The notes below the pieces were generated by a model. It was not told the origin of the DNA and ran no database searches. It saw only the letters and a list, made by a program, of their open reading frames with translations. Shown one piece after another: positions 25,673-34,127 of a stretch of 64,000 nucleotides of DNA. Origin of the DNA: Polyangia bacterium (GTDB taxonomy: Bacteria > Myxococcota_A > Polyangia > Nannocystales > Nannocystaceae); the NCBI GenBank assembly GCA_030424595.1, contig JAUHWG010000039.1:1-64000 (forward strand), in the 5' to 3' direction. The stretch's first letter is position 1. The number at the start of each line of letters is the position of its first letter. The position numbers and the translations under genes were made by a program.

Positions 25673-27445
25673 CTACGAAGGGGTCTCCCAGACGACCTCG
25701 CCGCCGACGATCGTCGCCCGGATCGGCGCCTCGCGGAGGGCCTTGGGCGCGAGCTCGGTGATGTCCTGGACAAAGCAGGTGATGTCGGCCTGATAGCCGC
25801 GACGGAGCGCCCCGAGGTGCTCGTCGCGGTGGGCGGCGTAGGCGGCTTCGCGGCTGAAGCCGGCGAGGGCCTCAGAGAGTGCGAGGCGCTGATCAGAGAG
25901 CCAACCCTCGGCCGGTCTGCCCTCGGCGTCTTGGCGGGTGATCGCGGCGTAGAGGCCGTGGGTCGGCTCGACCAGCTCGACGGGGAAGTCGGAGCCGAGG
26001 GCGAGGTGGACGCCCTCGTCGAGGAAGCGGCGCCAGGCGTAGGCGCCGGCGAGGCGAGCGGCGCCGAGCCGCTCCTGGGCCCAGGGCATGTCGCTGGTGG
26101 CGTGGGTCGGCTGCATGCTGGCGATCACGCCGAGCTCGGCGAAGCGGGGGATGTCGGCGGGGTCGAGAATTTGGGCGTGCTCGACCCGGAGCCGGCGATC
26201 ACGGGCAGCCTCGGGCCCGCCCGGGAGGGCCGCGAGGGCGGCGGCGTAGGTGTCGAGGATCAGGCGGTTGGCCCGGTCGCCGATCGCATGGCTCGCGATC
26301 TGCCAGCCGCGGGCGAGGGCGCGATCGCAGAGCTCGCGGAGGCGCTCGGGGGACTGGATCAGCACGCCGCTGTGGCCTGGCCTGTCGCTGTAGGGGGCGA
26401 GGAGGGCCGCGCCGCGGCTGCCGAGGGCGCCGTCGACGTAGAGCTTGACCCCAGCGAGGAGGTAGCGTGCCTCGGCGGTGATGGGGTCTGGGTCGCGGTC
26501 GCCGAGATCGCCGGCGAGCCAGTCGGAGTCGGCGTAGCCGTGGACCCGCATCCGCAGCTCGCCGTCGCGGACGAGCCCGCGGAAGACCTGATCGGTGACC
26601 CTGTCGATCCCCATCTCGTGGACGCCGGTGAGGCCGCGGGCGAGGGCGTGGGCCTGGGCGGCGAGGAGGCGACGGCGGACGTCGGCGGGGCTGACCTCGG
26701 GGGTCGGCATCAGGGCCATCGCGTTGTCGACGAGGACCCCGGTCGCAGCCCCGTCAGCGCCGCGGAGGATCTCGCCGCCTTCGGGGTCGGGGGTGTCGGC
26801 GGTGATCGCCGCCGAGCGAAGGGCGGCCGCGTTGGCCCAGCCGGCGTGACCGTCGACGCGGATGAGCCAGGCTGGCCTGTCGGGGAAGGCGGCGGAGAGG
26901 GCGGTGTGGGTCGGCATCGCCGGGCCCGCTCCTCGGGCTGACTCCTGGCCTTGCGACCAGAGGTTCTGGTCCCAGCCGCGGCCGAGGATCCAGCCCGCGT
27001 CGGGGGTCTCCTCGGCGCGCGCGCGGAGGCGACGGATGACCTCGTCCTCCGAGGTCGCGCCCCGCAGGTCGACGATCTCGAGGTCCCGTCCCAGGCCGAT
27101 CAGGTGGGCGTGGGCGTCGGTGAGGCCTGCGACCGCGATGCCGCCCTCGAGGTCGAGGATCCGCGTCGACTCGCCCTTGAGGTTGTTGGTCAGGTGGGAG
27201 CTCGATCCCAGGGCGGTGATCCTGTCGCCCGTGATCGCGACGGCCTCGGCCTCGAAGGCGTCGGGGTCCATCGTCAGGATCCGCCCGCGGATGATCAGGT
27301 CTGCCGGTCCCCGACCGCGCCGCTCGCCGCTCTTGCCCCGCGCTCGCGACCCCGCCTGCGGGGCGGACCGGGCAGGATCACGCCCGCAGGCGGCGGCGGC
27401 GAGGGAGGCCGCGATCAGGTGGAGGAGGCTCCGTCGGCTCGGCAT
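25673..27445 (-). CDS. Exported amidohydrolase (YtcJ-like)
   Basis: 590 residues. The N-terminus has a twin-arginine-like stretch (SRRSLLHLIAASLAAAAC) ending in a lipobox Cys, suggesting a Tat-exported lipoprotein. The amidohydrolase_3 layout is clear: an N-terminal beta-sandwich strand (LIIRGRILTMDPDAFEAEAV), the HxH metal motif in GLTDAHAHLIGLG, and later His residues in IASHAIGDRANRL and VEHAQILDP. Members hydrolyse amide or N-formyl bonds of small molecules; the substrate is unknown. It lies 152 bp downstream of the aminotransferase gene. Confidence 0.9.
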   Translation of the reverse strand: MPSRRSLLHLIAASLAAAACGRDPARSAPQAGSRARGKSGERRGRGPADLIIRGRILTMDPDAFEAEAVAITGDRITALGSSSHLTNNLKGESTRILDLEGGIAVAGLTDAHAHLIGLGRDLEIVDLRGATSEDEVIRRLRARAEETPDAGWILGRGWDQNLWSQGQESARGAGPAMPTHTALSAAFPDRPAWLIRVDGHAGWANAAALRSAAITADTPDPEGGEILRGADGAATGVLVDNAMALMPTPEVSPADVRRRLLAAQAHALARGLTGVHEMGIDRVTDQVFRGLVRDGELRMRVHGYADSDWLAGDLGDRDPDPITAEARYLLAGVKLYVDGALGSRGAALLAPYSDRPGHSGVLIQSPERLRELCDRALARGWQIASHAIGDRANRLILDTYAAALAALPGGPEAARDRRLRVEHAQILDPADIPRFAELGVIASMQPTHATSDMPWAQERLGAARLAGAYAWRRFLDEGVHLALGSDFPVELVEPTHGLYAAITRQDAEGRPAEGWLSDQRLALSEALAGFSREAAYAAHRDEHLGALRRGYQADITCFVQDITELAPKALREAPIRATIVGGEVVWETPS

Positions 27446-27597
27446 CCTTGGACTCTACCGAAAGCGCGCGTTGACGGCGATCCTTCGCGGAGCGGCGGGA
27501 GCTCTGCCGACGCTCGGAGGCTCGCTGCGCGTTGATGGCGATGAACTGCAGCCGAGGCCGGTTCGCAGACGAGCGTCCGTCGACCATCTCCGCGAGG

Positions 27598-28698
27598 TCA
27601 CGGCGTCGCGAGCCTCGCCAGCGCCTCGCCGGCGCGATCGGCCTCGTCCATCGTCGTCTCGGGGCCTGCGCTGATCCGGACGACGCCGTCGCCGTGGGTC
27701 CCCAGGCTTGTGTGAGCCAGGGGCGCGCACTGATGGCCGCCGCTGACGTGGACGCCCTGCAGGCGCAGCCTCGCGGCGACGTCAGAGGTGCGCTGTCCTG
27801 CCCAGGTCAGCGCCAGCGTGGGCATCCGCGCCGAGGCGGCGGCCGGACCGTGGGCGCGGATCACAGGCGAGCTTGCGGCGAGCTCGCGGATCCGGGCGAT
27901 CACCGCCCGCGCCCGCTCGAGCCTGTCCCTCTGGGCGGGCGCGGCGAGCCACCCTAGCCCCGCGACCAGGCCGGCGAGGGCGAGCCGATCGACCGAACCG
28001 GTGTCGCAATAGCCGACCATCGTCGCCGCCTCGGCGAGCCGCGGCGATCGCATCGCGACCCGCTTGGCGACGTAGAGCCCGCCTATCCCCCAGGGGGCCT
28101 GGGGGCCCTTGTGGCCGGCGAAGGCGAGGAGATCGGCGCCGAGCTTGCCGACGTCGATGTCGAGCCAGCCTGCGGTCTGAGCTGCGTCGATGAGCACGTA
28201 GGCGCCGTAGTCGTGGGCGAGACGGATCACCTCCGCGATGGGCAAGAGCGCGCCGGTCACGTTGGTCGCCGCGCACATCGCGACGAGCCGGACCCGCCCT
28301 CCGCGCAGGATCTCCTCGAGCCGCAGGAGATCGACGAGCGCTCCGTCCCGGCCAGGACCGACGATCAGGTGCTCGACTCCCTGCCGGCGGAGCTCGAGCG
28401 CAGGACGGAGGAGGGCGTGGTGCTCCCAGCCGCTCGTCACCAGCTTGTCCCCCGCGGCCCAAGGATGATCGCTGACCGCGACCTGGAGCGCCGAGGTGCA
28501 CCCCGGCGTCAGGAGGAGGCGCTCCGGGTCGGAGATCGCGAAGGCGTCGGCGACCCGCTCGCGGTGGCGGGCGAAGGTCTCGGCCCAAGCGTCGACAGGC
28601 GCCTCTAGGGCGCTCTGGATCGCCTCCCGGACCGGCGCAGGCTTGGGCCAGCTCGTGCCCGCGTGGTTTAGGTAGAGCGTCGGAGCGGAGCCGGCCAT
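27598..28698 (-). CDS. Class V aminotransferase, cysteine desulfurase-like
   Basis: 366 residues. It begins LYLNHAGTSWPKP as in the SufS/Csd group. The PLP-binding Asp is in VLIDAAQTAGW, and the Schiff-base Lys in FAGHKGPQAPWGIGG. A reactive-loop Cys is present in GGHQCAPLAHTSLGT, so cysteine desulfurase or selenocysteine lyase chemistry is possible. No suf or isc genes are adjacent. It is divergent from the small membrane protein gene, 49 bp away. Confidence 0.88.
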   Translation of the reverse strand: MAGSAPTLYLNHAGTSWPKPAPVREAIQSALEAPVDAWAETFARHRERVADAFAISDPERLLLTPGCTSALQVAVSDHPWAAGDKLVTSGWEHHALLRPALELRRQGVEHLIVGPGRDGALVDLLRLEEILRGGRVRLVAMCAATNVTGALLPIAEVIRLAHDYGAYVLIDAAQTAGWLDIDVGKLGADLLAFAGHKGPQAPWGIGGLYVAKRVAMRSPRLAEAATMVGYCDTGSVDRLALAGLVAGLGWLAAPAQRDRLERARAVIARIRELAASSPVIRAHGPAAASARMPTLALTWAGQRTSDVAARLRLQGVHVSGGHQCAPLAHTSLGTHGDGVVRISAGPETTMDEADRAGEALARLATP

Positions 28699-28747
28699 GG
28701 CAGCGCTTGGATACCGAATCCCGAGCCCGGGTGATACCCATCGATCG

Positions 28748-29095
28748 ATGAAGATCTTCTACCTCGTCGCCGCGCTCGCCGGTGCGGTCATCCCGTGGTG
28801 GTTCAACCTCCGCGCCTTCGCCGAGATCGGCGACCAGTTCACGCCGCAGGCGTTCTTCATGGTCGGCTTCGAGGGCTCGGCGATGCTGGGCTCGGTCGCC
28901 GCGGACTTTTGGATCGGCTCGACGGTCGCGGTCGTCTGGATGATCGCTGAGGCCCGGCGACTCCGGATCCGCCACTGGTGGTTCTTTCTGGTCTGGACCT
29001 TCGCTGTCGCTTGGGCGAGCGCCCTGCCGCTCTTCCTCTTTGTCCGCGAGCGTCACCGTGAGGCCGGGATGAAGGGCATCGCCGGCGAGTCGTGA
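28748..29095 (+). CDS. DUF2834-like small membrane protein
   Basis: 115 residues with three hydrophobic segments (VAALAGAVIPWWFNL, GSTVAVVWMIAEA, WWFFLVWTFAVAWASALPLFLF). It resembles DUF2834 inner-membrane proteins by size and pattern. Function unknown. The following 185 bp to 29280 show nothing. Confidence 0.75.
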   Translation: MKIFYLVAALAGAVIPWWFNLRAFAEIGDQFTPQAFFMVGFEGSAMLGSVAADFWIGSTVAVVWMIAEARRLRIRHWWFFLVWTFAVAWASALPLFLFVRERHREAGMKGIAGES

Positions 29096-29280
29096 GATCG
29101 GCGTCGATGAGGCGGGTCGGTGTCCGTCTACGCATCAGAGGAGGTCGAGAGCGGTGGCCTAGAGACTACCAACTAGCGACTGCTCATACGCCGCGATCAA
29201 TGAGCACAGTGCACGCAGCCTCTTGGAGAGTGCGTCGATGAGGCCGTTGCGTCGAGGGCCCGCCCTGCGGTCGCGGAGGC

Positions 29281-29910
29281 TCAGAGGTCGAGGCCGCAAT
29301 CGTGCTCGGTGACGGGCCCGCAACCGACGAACCACTCGTCGTCGTAGTCACAGTCGCCGTCCGGCGATCGGTCGCAGGTGTCGTAGAAGGAGGGCTCCTT
29401 CAGGGTGCAGAGGACGCCGTTGTCGTCCCAGGGGCTGAAGTCGACCATCGACCCGCCGAGGTCGACGCCGCCCTCGAAGGCTTCGGTCCAGTACTGACGC
29501 AGGGCCGTGCCGTCGGGGCGGATGAGGTAGACCGAGCCGGCGCACATGCCCTCGCAGCCGTCGGAGACGACGAGGAGCGTCGGGGTGCGGTCGCGCAGCG
29601 CCGCGAAGGCGCACTCGTACTCCGCGTCCGAGGGGTACGAGGTCATGTTGGGGGGTGCGTAGGACTGGTAGGAGAGGGTCGAGCATGTGAGCGGCGCGCC
29701 ACACTCGCTGAGGTCGTCGGCGAAGACGCCAGCGTCGGTGTCGGTGCCGGTGCCGGTGTCGGTGCCGGTGCCGGTGCCGGTGCTGGTGTCGGTGTCGGTG
29801 TCGGCCTCGGCCTCGCCGCAGCCGGCCAGCGAGGTCGCGGCGAGGAGCGTCGACAGGGCGCCGGCGAGGGCGGTTGCGAGGTAGCTCGGGACGTCGGCGG
29901 CGCGGGACAT
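29281..29910 (-). CDS. Lipoprotein with Thr-Gly/Thr-Asp spacer
   Basis: 209 residues. The signal ends LLAATSLAGC. A repetitive spacer follows (TDTDTSTGTGTGTDTGTGTD, 6-bp tandem units). The mature domain of ~145 residues contains eleven Cys, probably disulfide-bonded, including SECGAPLTCSTLSY near its start. No family is recognised. Downstream of, and in line with, the gene at 29930; it may be its co-transcribed partner. Confidence 0.75.
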   Translation of the reverse strand: MSRAADVPSYLATALAGALSTLLAATSLAGCGEAEADTDTDTSTGTGTGTDTGTGTDTDAGVFADDLSECGAPLTCSTLSYQSYAPPNMTSYPSDAEYECAFAALRDRTPTLLVVSDGCEGMCAGSVYLIRPDGTALRQYWTEAFEGGVDLGGSMVDFSPWDDNGVLCTLKEPSFYDTCDRSPDGDCDYDDEWFVGCGPVTEHDCGLDL

Positions 29911-29929
29911 CGCCGGATTCTACCGCGTC

Positions 29930-30889
29930 CTAGTCGATGACCTCGAGCGAGTGCGGCGCGAGGAAGAGGGCCCGGGCATCGCGGGCGGCCCTGCGGGCGT
30001 CGGCCAGCCCCTCGGGGAGCTCGCCGACGGCGACCGCGAGCTGGATCGTCCAGAGTCCAGGGGGAAGGTCGAAGAGCTCGCCGAAGTCGCCGCGGAGCTC
30101 GACCACGCCGCTCTCGGAGATCGTCAGCGCGTCGCCCAGCGGGAGCGAGCGGGGGGGCGCGTCGCTGCCTTCGGCGCTCGCCCAGGCGCGGACTCTCAGG
30201 GCGCCCGAGTCGGCCTGGGTGAGGGCATCGTCGGGGCTGAGGAGCCAGTGGACGGTCGAGTCTCGGCGGTAGCGAGGACGCGCTCCGGTTGGATCGTCGG
30301 CGGCGGAGCGGTCGAAGCGGACCGTCTCGTTGCGGACGATCAGCGAGAAGGGGGAGAGCTCCGTGTTCGCGCCGCCGGGACCCGGAGGATCGACGGGCCG
30401 AAGCCAGAGGGTGAAGGCGGCCGCGAAGGCGACGAGCCCGGCGGCGGCGGTCAACCAGGCGCGACGTGAGCGGCGAGCGTCGGCGAGGGGGAGCGGCGCC
30501 GCCGGATGACCCGCGCTCACGTCCTCGTCGCGGGGGGAGGCCTCCTCCGGGGGGCGGCGCTGTGCGAGGGAGATCGGCGGGGGGAGATCGAGCGCGTCCT
30601 CGCCGGAGGTCGACGCCTCGAGGAGGTCGCCCGGGTCCGCGGTGGCGTCGCCGTCGCGGCGGGCGAGCGCGGCCTGGAGGGTGTCGACCAGGGCCTCGGT
30701 CTCGCCGTCGTCCATCGGCCTGAAGAGGGCGGCGTAGCGGTCGAGGTCGGCGTCGGCGATCCCCTCGCTGAGGGCCCGGGCCTCGTCGGCGGTGCGGGTA
30801 CCGGCGATGACATCCTCCCAGGCGCGCGGGCGGCTCGCCTCGTCCTCGCGCTCTAGGGCGCCGAGCTGGCCTAGGAGATCATCGTCCAT
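29930..30889 (-). CDS. Single-pass membrane protein next to an ECF sigma factor
   Basis: 319 residues. The acidic N-terminal ~140 residues are cytoplasmic, one membrane helix (AWLTAAAGLVAFAAAFTLWL) follows, and the ~150-residue outer part is beta-rich (GVVELRGDFGELFDLPPGLW). Position directly downstream of the sigma factor gene in the same direction suggests an anti-sigma or signal-relay role, but no zinc-finger anti-sigma motif is seen. Confidence 0.75.
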   Translation of the reverse strand: MDDDLLGQLGALEREDEASRPRAWEDVIAGTRTADEARALSEGIADADLDRYAALFRPMDDGETEALVDTLQAALARRDGDATADPGDLLEASTSGEDALDLPPPISLAQRRPPEEASPRDEDVSAGHPAAPLPLADARRSRRAWLTAAAGLVAFAAAFTLWLRPVDPPGPGGANTELSPFSLIVRNETVRFDRSAADDPTGARPRYRRDSTVHWLLSPDDALTQADSGALRVRAWASAEGSDAPPRSLPLGDALTISESGVVELRGDFGELFDLPPGLWTIQLAVAVGELPEGLADARRAARDARALFLAPHSLEVID

Positions 30890-30967
30890 CGGAGCTCTCG
30901 TCGTAGGTCATAGGCAGTGACAGGGCGGGATCATTCACGGAGAGATCATCTTTGTTGAGCGGGGACA

Positions 30968-31588
30968 TCAGGTGCCCTCCTGGGCGAGCTCGCGGGCGAG
31001 CTTGCGGGTCCGCGAGTTCCAGGCGTCGAGCGCTCCGCGGGTCATGCCGAAGCGCTCGGCGACCTCGCTGATCGGCTGCTCCTCGACGTAGATCGAGTGG
31101 AAGAGGCTGAGCCCGCGGGGGCTCAGGCGGGCGCGGAGGCGCTCAAGGAGCACCCGTAGCTGGTCGCGGGACTCGATGAGCCGATCCTCACGGGGCGATT
31201 GCGGGCCGAGCTTCTCAAAGTCCTCGAGCTCGGTCGGCTCGTCGCTCCAGGGGTTGCCCTTGTGACCCTGGAGGGTGCGGGAGACCCGCTGACGGGTGAT
31301 GAGCCGGACGAAGGACGCGAGCGAGCGCCCGCGCGCAGGGTCCCACTGGCGCAGGAGCTTGCCGTCCTGGGCCAGGAGGTGGAGGAGCACGCTCTGGCTG
31401 AAGTCCTCGACGTCCTGCCTGGGATCCCGACCGCGGGGTCGGGCCCGGCGGAGGAGCGCGACCCCGACCTCGACGCGGATCACCGGGACCAGCTCGCGGA
31501 CGAGCTGCGTCAGGGCCCCCCGATCAGAGTCGAGCGCCCGCTGGACGTCTTCGCGCGTCAGGCCGCTCACCGCCGTGGACACTAGCAT
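30968..31588 (-). CDS. ECF-like RNA polymerase sigma factor
   Basis: 206 residues from the ATG at 31588 (a GTG at 31627 would add 13). Region 2 motifs include QDVEDFSQSVLLHLLAQ and SLASFVRLITRQRVSRTL; region 4 contains LSPRGLSLFHSIYVEEQPIS and the recognition helix AERFGMTRGALDAWNSRTRK. Both are divergent from classical ECFs but the order is clear. It is followed by the membrane gene at 29930, a likely partner. Confidence 0.8.
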   Translation of the reverse strand: MLVSTAVSGLTREDVQRALDSDRGALTQLVRELVPVIRVEVGVALLRRARPRGRDPRQDVEDFSQSVLLHLLAQDGKLLRQWDPARGRSLASFVRLITRQRVSRTLQGHKGNPWSDEPTELEDFEKLGPQSPREDRLIESRDQLRVLLERLRARLSPRGLSLFHSIYVEEQPISEVAERFGMTRGALDAWNSRTRKLARELAQEGT

Positions 31589-31740
31589 AGGGCGCGGGGC
31601 TGGCGGATGGCCAGCGTCTCTCGACACGGCGCCCCTCTCCCGTCAGGGCCCGAGCGTCGCGCTCCTGGGGAGCGCGGAGCTCCCCCAGCCGCTCGAGCGC
31701 TCCTGCGAGCGGGCCTGGACCAAGGCGCCGTCCTGCCGCG

Positions 31741-31802
31741 GCGGGGCCGACAGGGCGGGGCCGACAGGGCGGGGCCGACAGGGCGGGGCCGACAGGGCGG
31801 GG
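31741..31802. repeat. Tandem repeat, GCGGGGCCGACAGG x4
   Basis: Four exact 14-bp units plus a partial fifth. They lie in the 820-bp gene-free stretch 31589-32409, which also holds a dispersed repeat copy; no other gene is convincing there. Confidence 0.95.
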
Positions 31803-31828
31803 AGCGCCGGCTACGGCTCATCGCCGGC

Positions 31829-31916
31829 TTCGACGAACGCCGCCGTACCGGTGCAATCTTTGGCGTTGCCGAGAGGGCCGACGAGGGCAAGCGAGAGCGC
31901 GCGGGACTCTTGCCAC
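31829..31916 (-). repeat. Dispersed repeat, copy B
   Basis: Read on the reverse strand it runs GTGGCAAGAGTCCCGCGCGC, CTCTCGCTTGCCCTCGTCGG, then about 35 bp to CGGCGTTCGTCGAAG. It matches copy A (1865-1950) over most of its length with small indels, and copies C and D over their left ~35 bp. Confidence 0.7.
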
Positions 31917-32409
31917 GGGCTCCATCGGGCGTGTCAGCGGTGATTGTGAGCACTTGGATCTGTTGGACCATCAGCGAGCGCTCGAGAGCTCCGGCGATAA
32001 TGTGTCGACATTGGACATCGGCGCGAGCGGAGTCGTGCGGCTCGCACTCGTGACACTCCGCGGCTCTGAGCGGTGGTTCGATTGCCGAGGCGTCGGAGCT
32101 CGCGGGGTGAGGTCGCCGATGGGCAGCGCTTGGGGGGCGCTCCTCCGCCCCGAGCGCTCGGCGAGCCGTGAGCCCCCGTGCCACCGCTCGGTCTCCCCTG
32201 TCCGGCCGCTCGGTCGCGAGAGGAGCGGCGACCTGAGGATGGCGCCGCTTGGGGTGGTGGCGCGCTCGTGGAGCTTGTCTCATTACTCGTCTCAGGACGT
32301 TGCATCGTCCGCACCATCTTTCTCAGGGCGGCCTCGGCAGGGTGGCGCGCGGCGTGGTAGGGCCTTGGCGCGGCCCTTGCTAGGGGTCTAGGTGAGCAGG
32401 AAGACGCTG

Positions 32410-33150
32410 ATGAAACCACTCTCCGCAACCCTCGCCCTCACCTTCGCGGCGCTCGTCGGCGCCTCGGCTGCGCTCGCGGACGACGCCCCGTCCGAGGGGG
32501 CCCGACTGGCCTTTGAGGGCGCCGATGGGATCGCCGCGTGCTCCTCGTGCCACGCGCTGAACGGGCGGGGCAATCCCCAGACCAAGGGGCCCGCGCTGGC
32601 GGGGCTCGACGCGGCCTATCTCGGCAAGCAGCTCCGCGACTATCGTGCTGGAACCCGGGTCCACGAGTCGATGGACCCGATCGGCAAGGTGATCACCGAC
32701 GCGCAGATCGACGCGGTCAGCGAGCACTACGCGGCGATGATCGGCGCGCCCGCGAGCAAGCAGCCGGCGAGCCCGGAGGAGATGGCGCTCGGCAAGCGGC
32801 TCGCGGAGCGGGGGGCCTGGGACCGCGAGGTGCCGGCCTGCGAGCAGTGCCACGCGCCGGGGGGTCTCGGCTTCGGCCAGCACTTCCCGCGCCTCGCGGG
32901 GCAGCACGCCTTCTATCTTGAGGGGCAGCTCGAGGCCTGGCGCTCTGGCGTCCGCAAGAACGACCACGACGAGCTGATGAAGACCGTCGCCGAGCGGCTG
33001 AGCGCGAAGGAGATCGCGGCGGTCTCGGCCTACTACGCGACCCTCGACCCGAACCCGCCGGCGCAGGCAGGCGCGGAGGAGACTGCAGAAGCCGCTCCAA
33101 CGGAGGAGCCTGCCGCGCCGACCTCAGCGACCCAAGGGGGTGCGTCATGA
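32410..33150 (+). CDS. Di-haem cytochrome c4-like protein, TsdB-type
   Basis: 246 residues from the ATG at 32410, preceded by AGGAAG; the GTG at 32392 would only lengthen the signal. A Sec signal ends ASAALA. Two haem c motifs are present, CSSCH (~44-48) and CEQCH (~144-148), each followed by a GKQLRDYRAG- or EGQLEAWRSG-type helix, giving the duplicated cytochrome c4 fold. The C-terminal Ala/Glu-rich tail is unconserved. Overlap with the tsdA-like gene by 4 bp points to TsdB, the electron acceptor of thiosulfate dehydrogenase. Confidence 0.85.
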   Translation: MKPLSATLALTFAALVGASAALADDAPSEGARLAFEGADGIAACSSCHALNGRGNPQTKGPALAGLDAAYLGKQLRDYRAGTRVHESMDPIGKVITDAQIDAVSEHYAAMIGAPASKQPASPEEMALGKRLAERGAWDREVPACEQCHAPGGLGFGQHFPRLAGQHAFYLEGQLEAWRSGVRKNDHDELMKTVAERLSAKEIAAVSAYYATLDPNPPAQAGAEETAEAAPTEEPAAPTSATQGGAS

Positions 33151-34127
33151 GCCGCTCTAGCCGCCCTCGCAGCCCCTGGCAAAAGTCCCGCGCGCTCTCG
33201 CTTGCCCTCGCCTTCGGGGCCTGTGGCGGAGAACCACCACCCCCTGCGGCGGCCTGTCCCGAGGCCCCTGCGGCGGAGGAGGTCGCGGCGGAGAGCGCTC
33301 TGCCCAGCCCGCCCGACTACGACGCGATCCCGGAGGGCCCCTTCGGCGACGCCGTTCGCCGCGGCGAACGGATCTTTCGCGACACCCAGACCTACGCCGC
33401 CGACTATGTCGGCACCGCCCACAATTGCGACAACTGCCACCTCGACGGCGGCCGGCGGCCGAGCTCGGCGCCGATGTGGGCGGCCTGGGGAATGTACCCT
33501 GATTACCGGAAGAAGAATGATCGGATCAATTCGATGGAGGATCGCCTCCGCGGATGCTTTGTCTATTCGATGAACGCGTCGGCGTCGAAGGCCGGCGTGG
33601 CGCCCCCGCCCGGGGATCCGGTCCTCCAAGACCTGCAGGCCTACATGCGCTGGATGGCGGCGGAGGTGCCGGTCGGCCACGAGCTGCCGGGGAGGGGCTA
33701 TCCGGCGCTCGACAGGCCTGAGCCGGCCCCCTCGGCGAGCGCCGGCGCCCTCGTCTACGAGGCGAAGTGCGCCCTGTGCCACGGCGATGACGGCCAGGGC
33801 GGCGCGCTGAAGGGCGGAGAGATGCTCTTCCCGCCGCTTTGGGGCGAGAATGCCTACAACTGGGGCGCCGGAATGCACAGGCTCAACACCGCGGCGGGCT
33901 TTATTCAGGCGAACATGCCGCTCGGCAAGGGGGGGTCGCTCAGCGACCGCGAGGCCTGGGACGTCGCGGCCTATATCAACAGTCAGGAGCGGCCGCAGGA
34001 TCCCCGCCAGGAGGGGACCGTCGCCGACGCCGATGTCGCGTTCCACGACCACGACTGCATGTACGGCGATTCACCTGCGGATGGGGGCGCGACGCTCGGT
34101 GTTGGCACCGGTCAAAGCGCGGAGTAG
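33147..34127 (+). CDS. tsdA: Thiosulfate dehydrogenase-like di-haem cytochrome
   Basis: 326 residues with a lipobox-like LALAFGAC at the end of the signal. Haem motifs are CDNCH (~95-99) and CALCH (~208-212). Family blocks are strong: RRPSSAPMWAAWGMYPDYRK, GCFVYSMN, LPGRGYPALD, PPLWGENAYNWGAGM and SQERPQDPR. The Cys in RGCFVYSMN matches the unusual distal Cys ligand of the TsdA active-site haem. TsdA couples two thiosulfate into tetrathionate and passes electrons to a c-type partner. The signal region is encoded by a copy of the dispersed repeat. Confidence 0.88.
   Translation: MSRSSRPRSPWQKSRALSLALAFGACGGEPPPPAAACPEAPAAEEVAAESALPSPPDYDAIPEGPFGDAVRRGERIFRDTQTYAADYVGTAHNCDNCHLDGGRRPSSAPMWAAWGMYPDYRKKNDRINSMEDRLRGCFVYSMNASASKAGVAPPPGDPVLQDLQAYMRWMAAEVPVGHELPGRGYPALDRPEPAPSASAGALVYEAKCALCHGDDGQGGALKGGEMLFPPLWGENAYNWGAGMHRLNTAAGFIQANMPLGKGGSLSDREAWDVAAYINSQERPQDPRQEGTVADADVAFHDHDCMYGDSPADGGATLGVGTGQSAE
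33175..33210 (+). repeat. Dispersed repeat, copy C, inside tsdA signal-peptide codons
   Basis: CTGGCAAAAGTCCCGCGCGC followed by TCTCGCTTGCCCTCG matches the left end of copies B and D. In tsdA it encodes about residues 11-21 (QKSRALSLALA). Confidence 0.6.

Noticed and set aside
31628-32391. Several open frames in the gap before the tsd-like genes
   Set aside because: Composition is shadow-like, and the region contains a tandem repeat and a dispersed repeat; no homologous motifs are visible.
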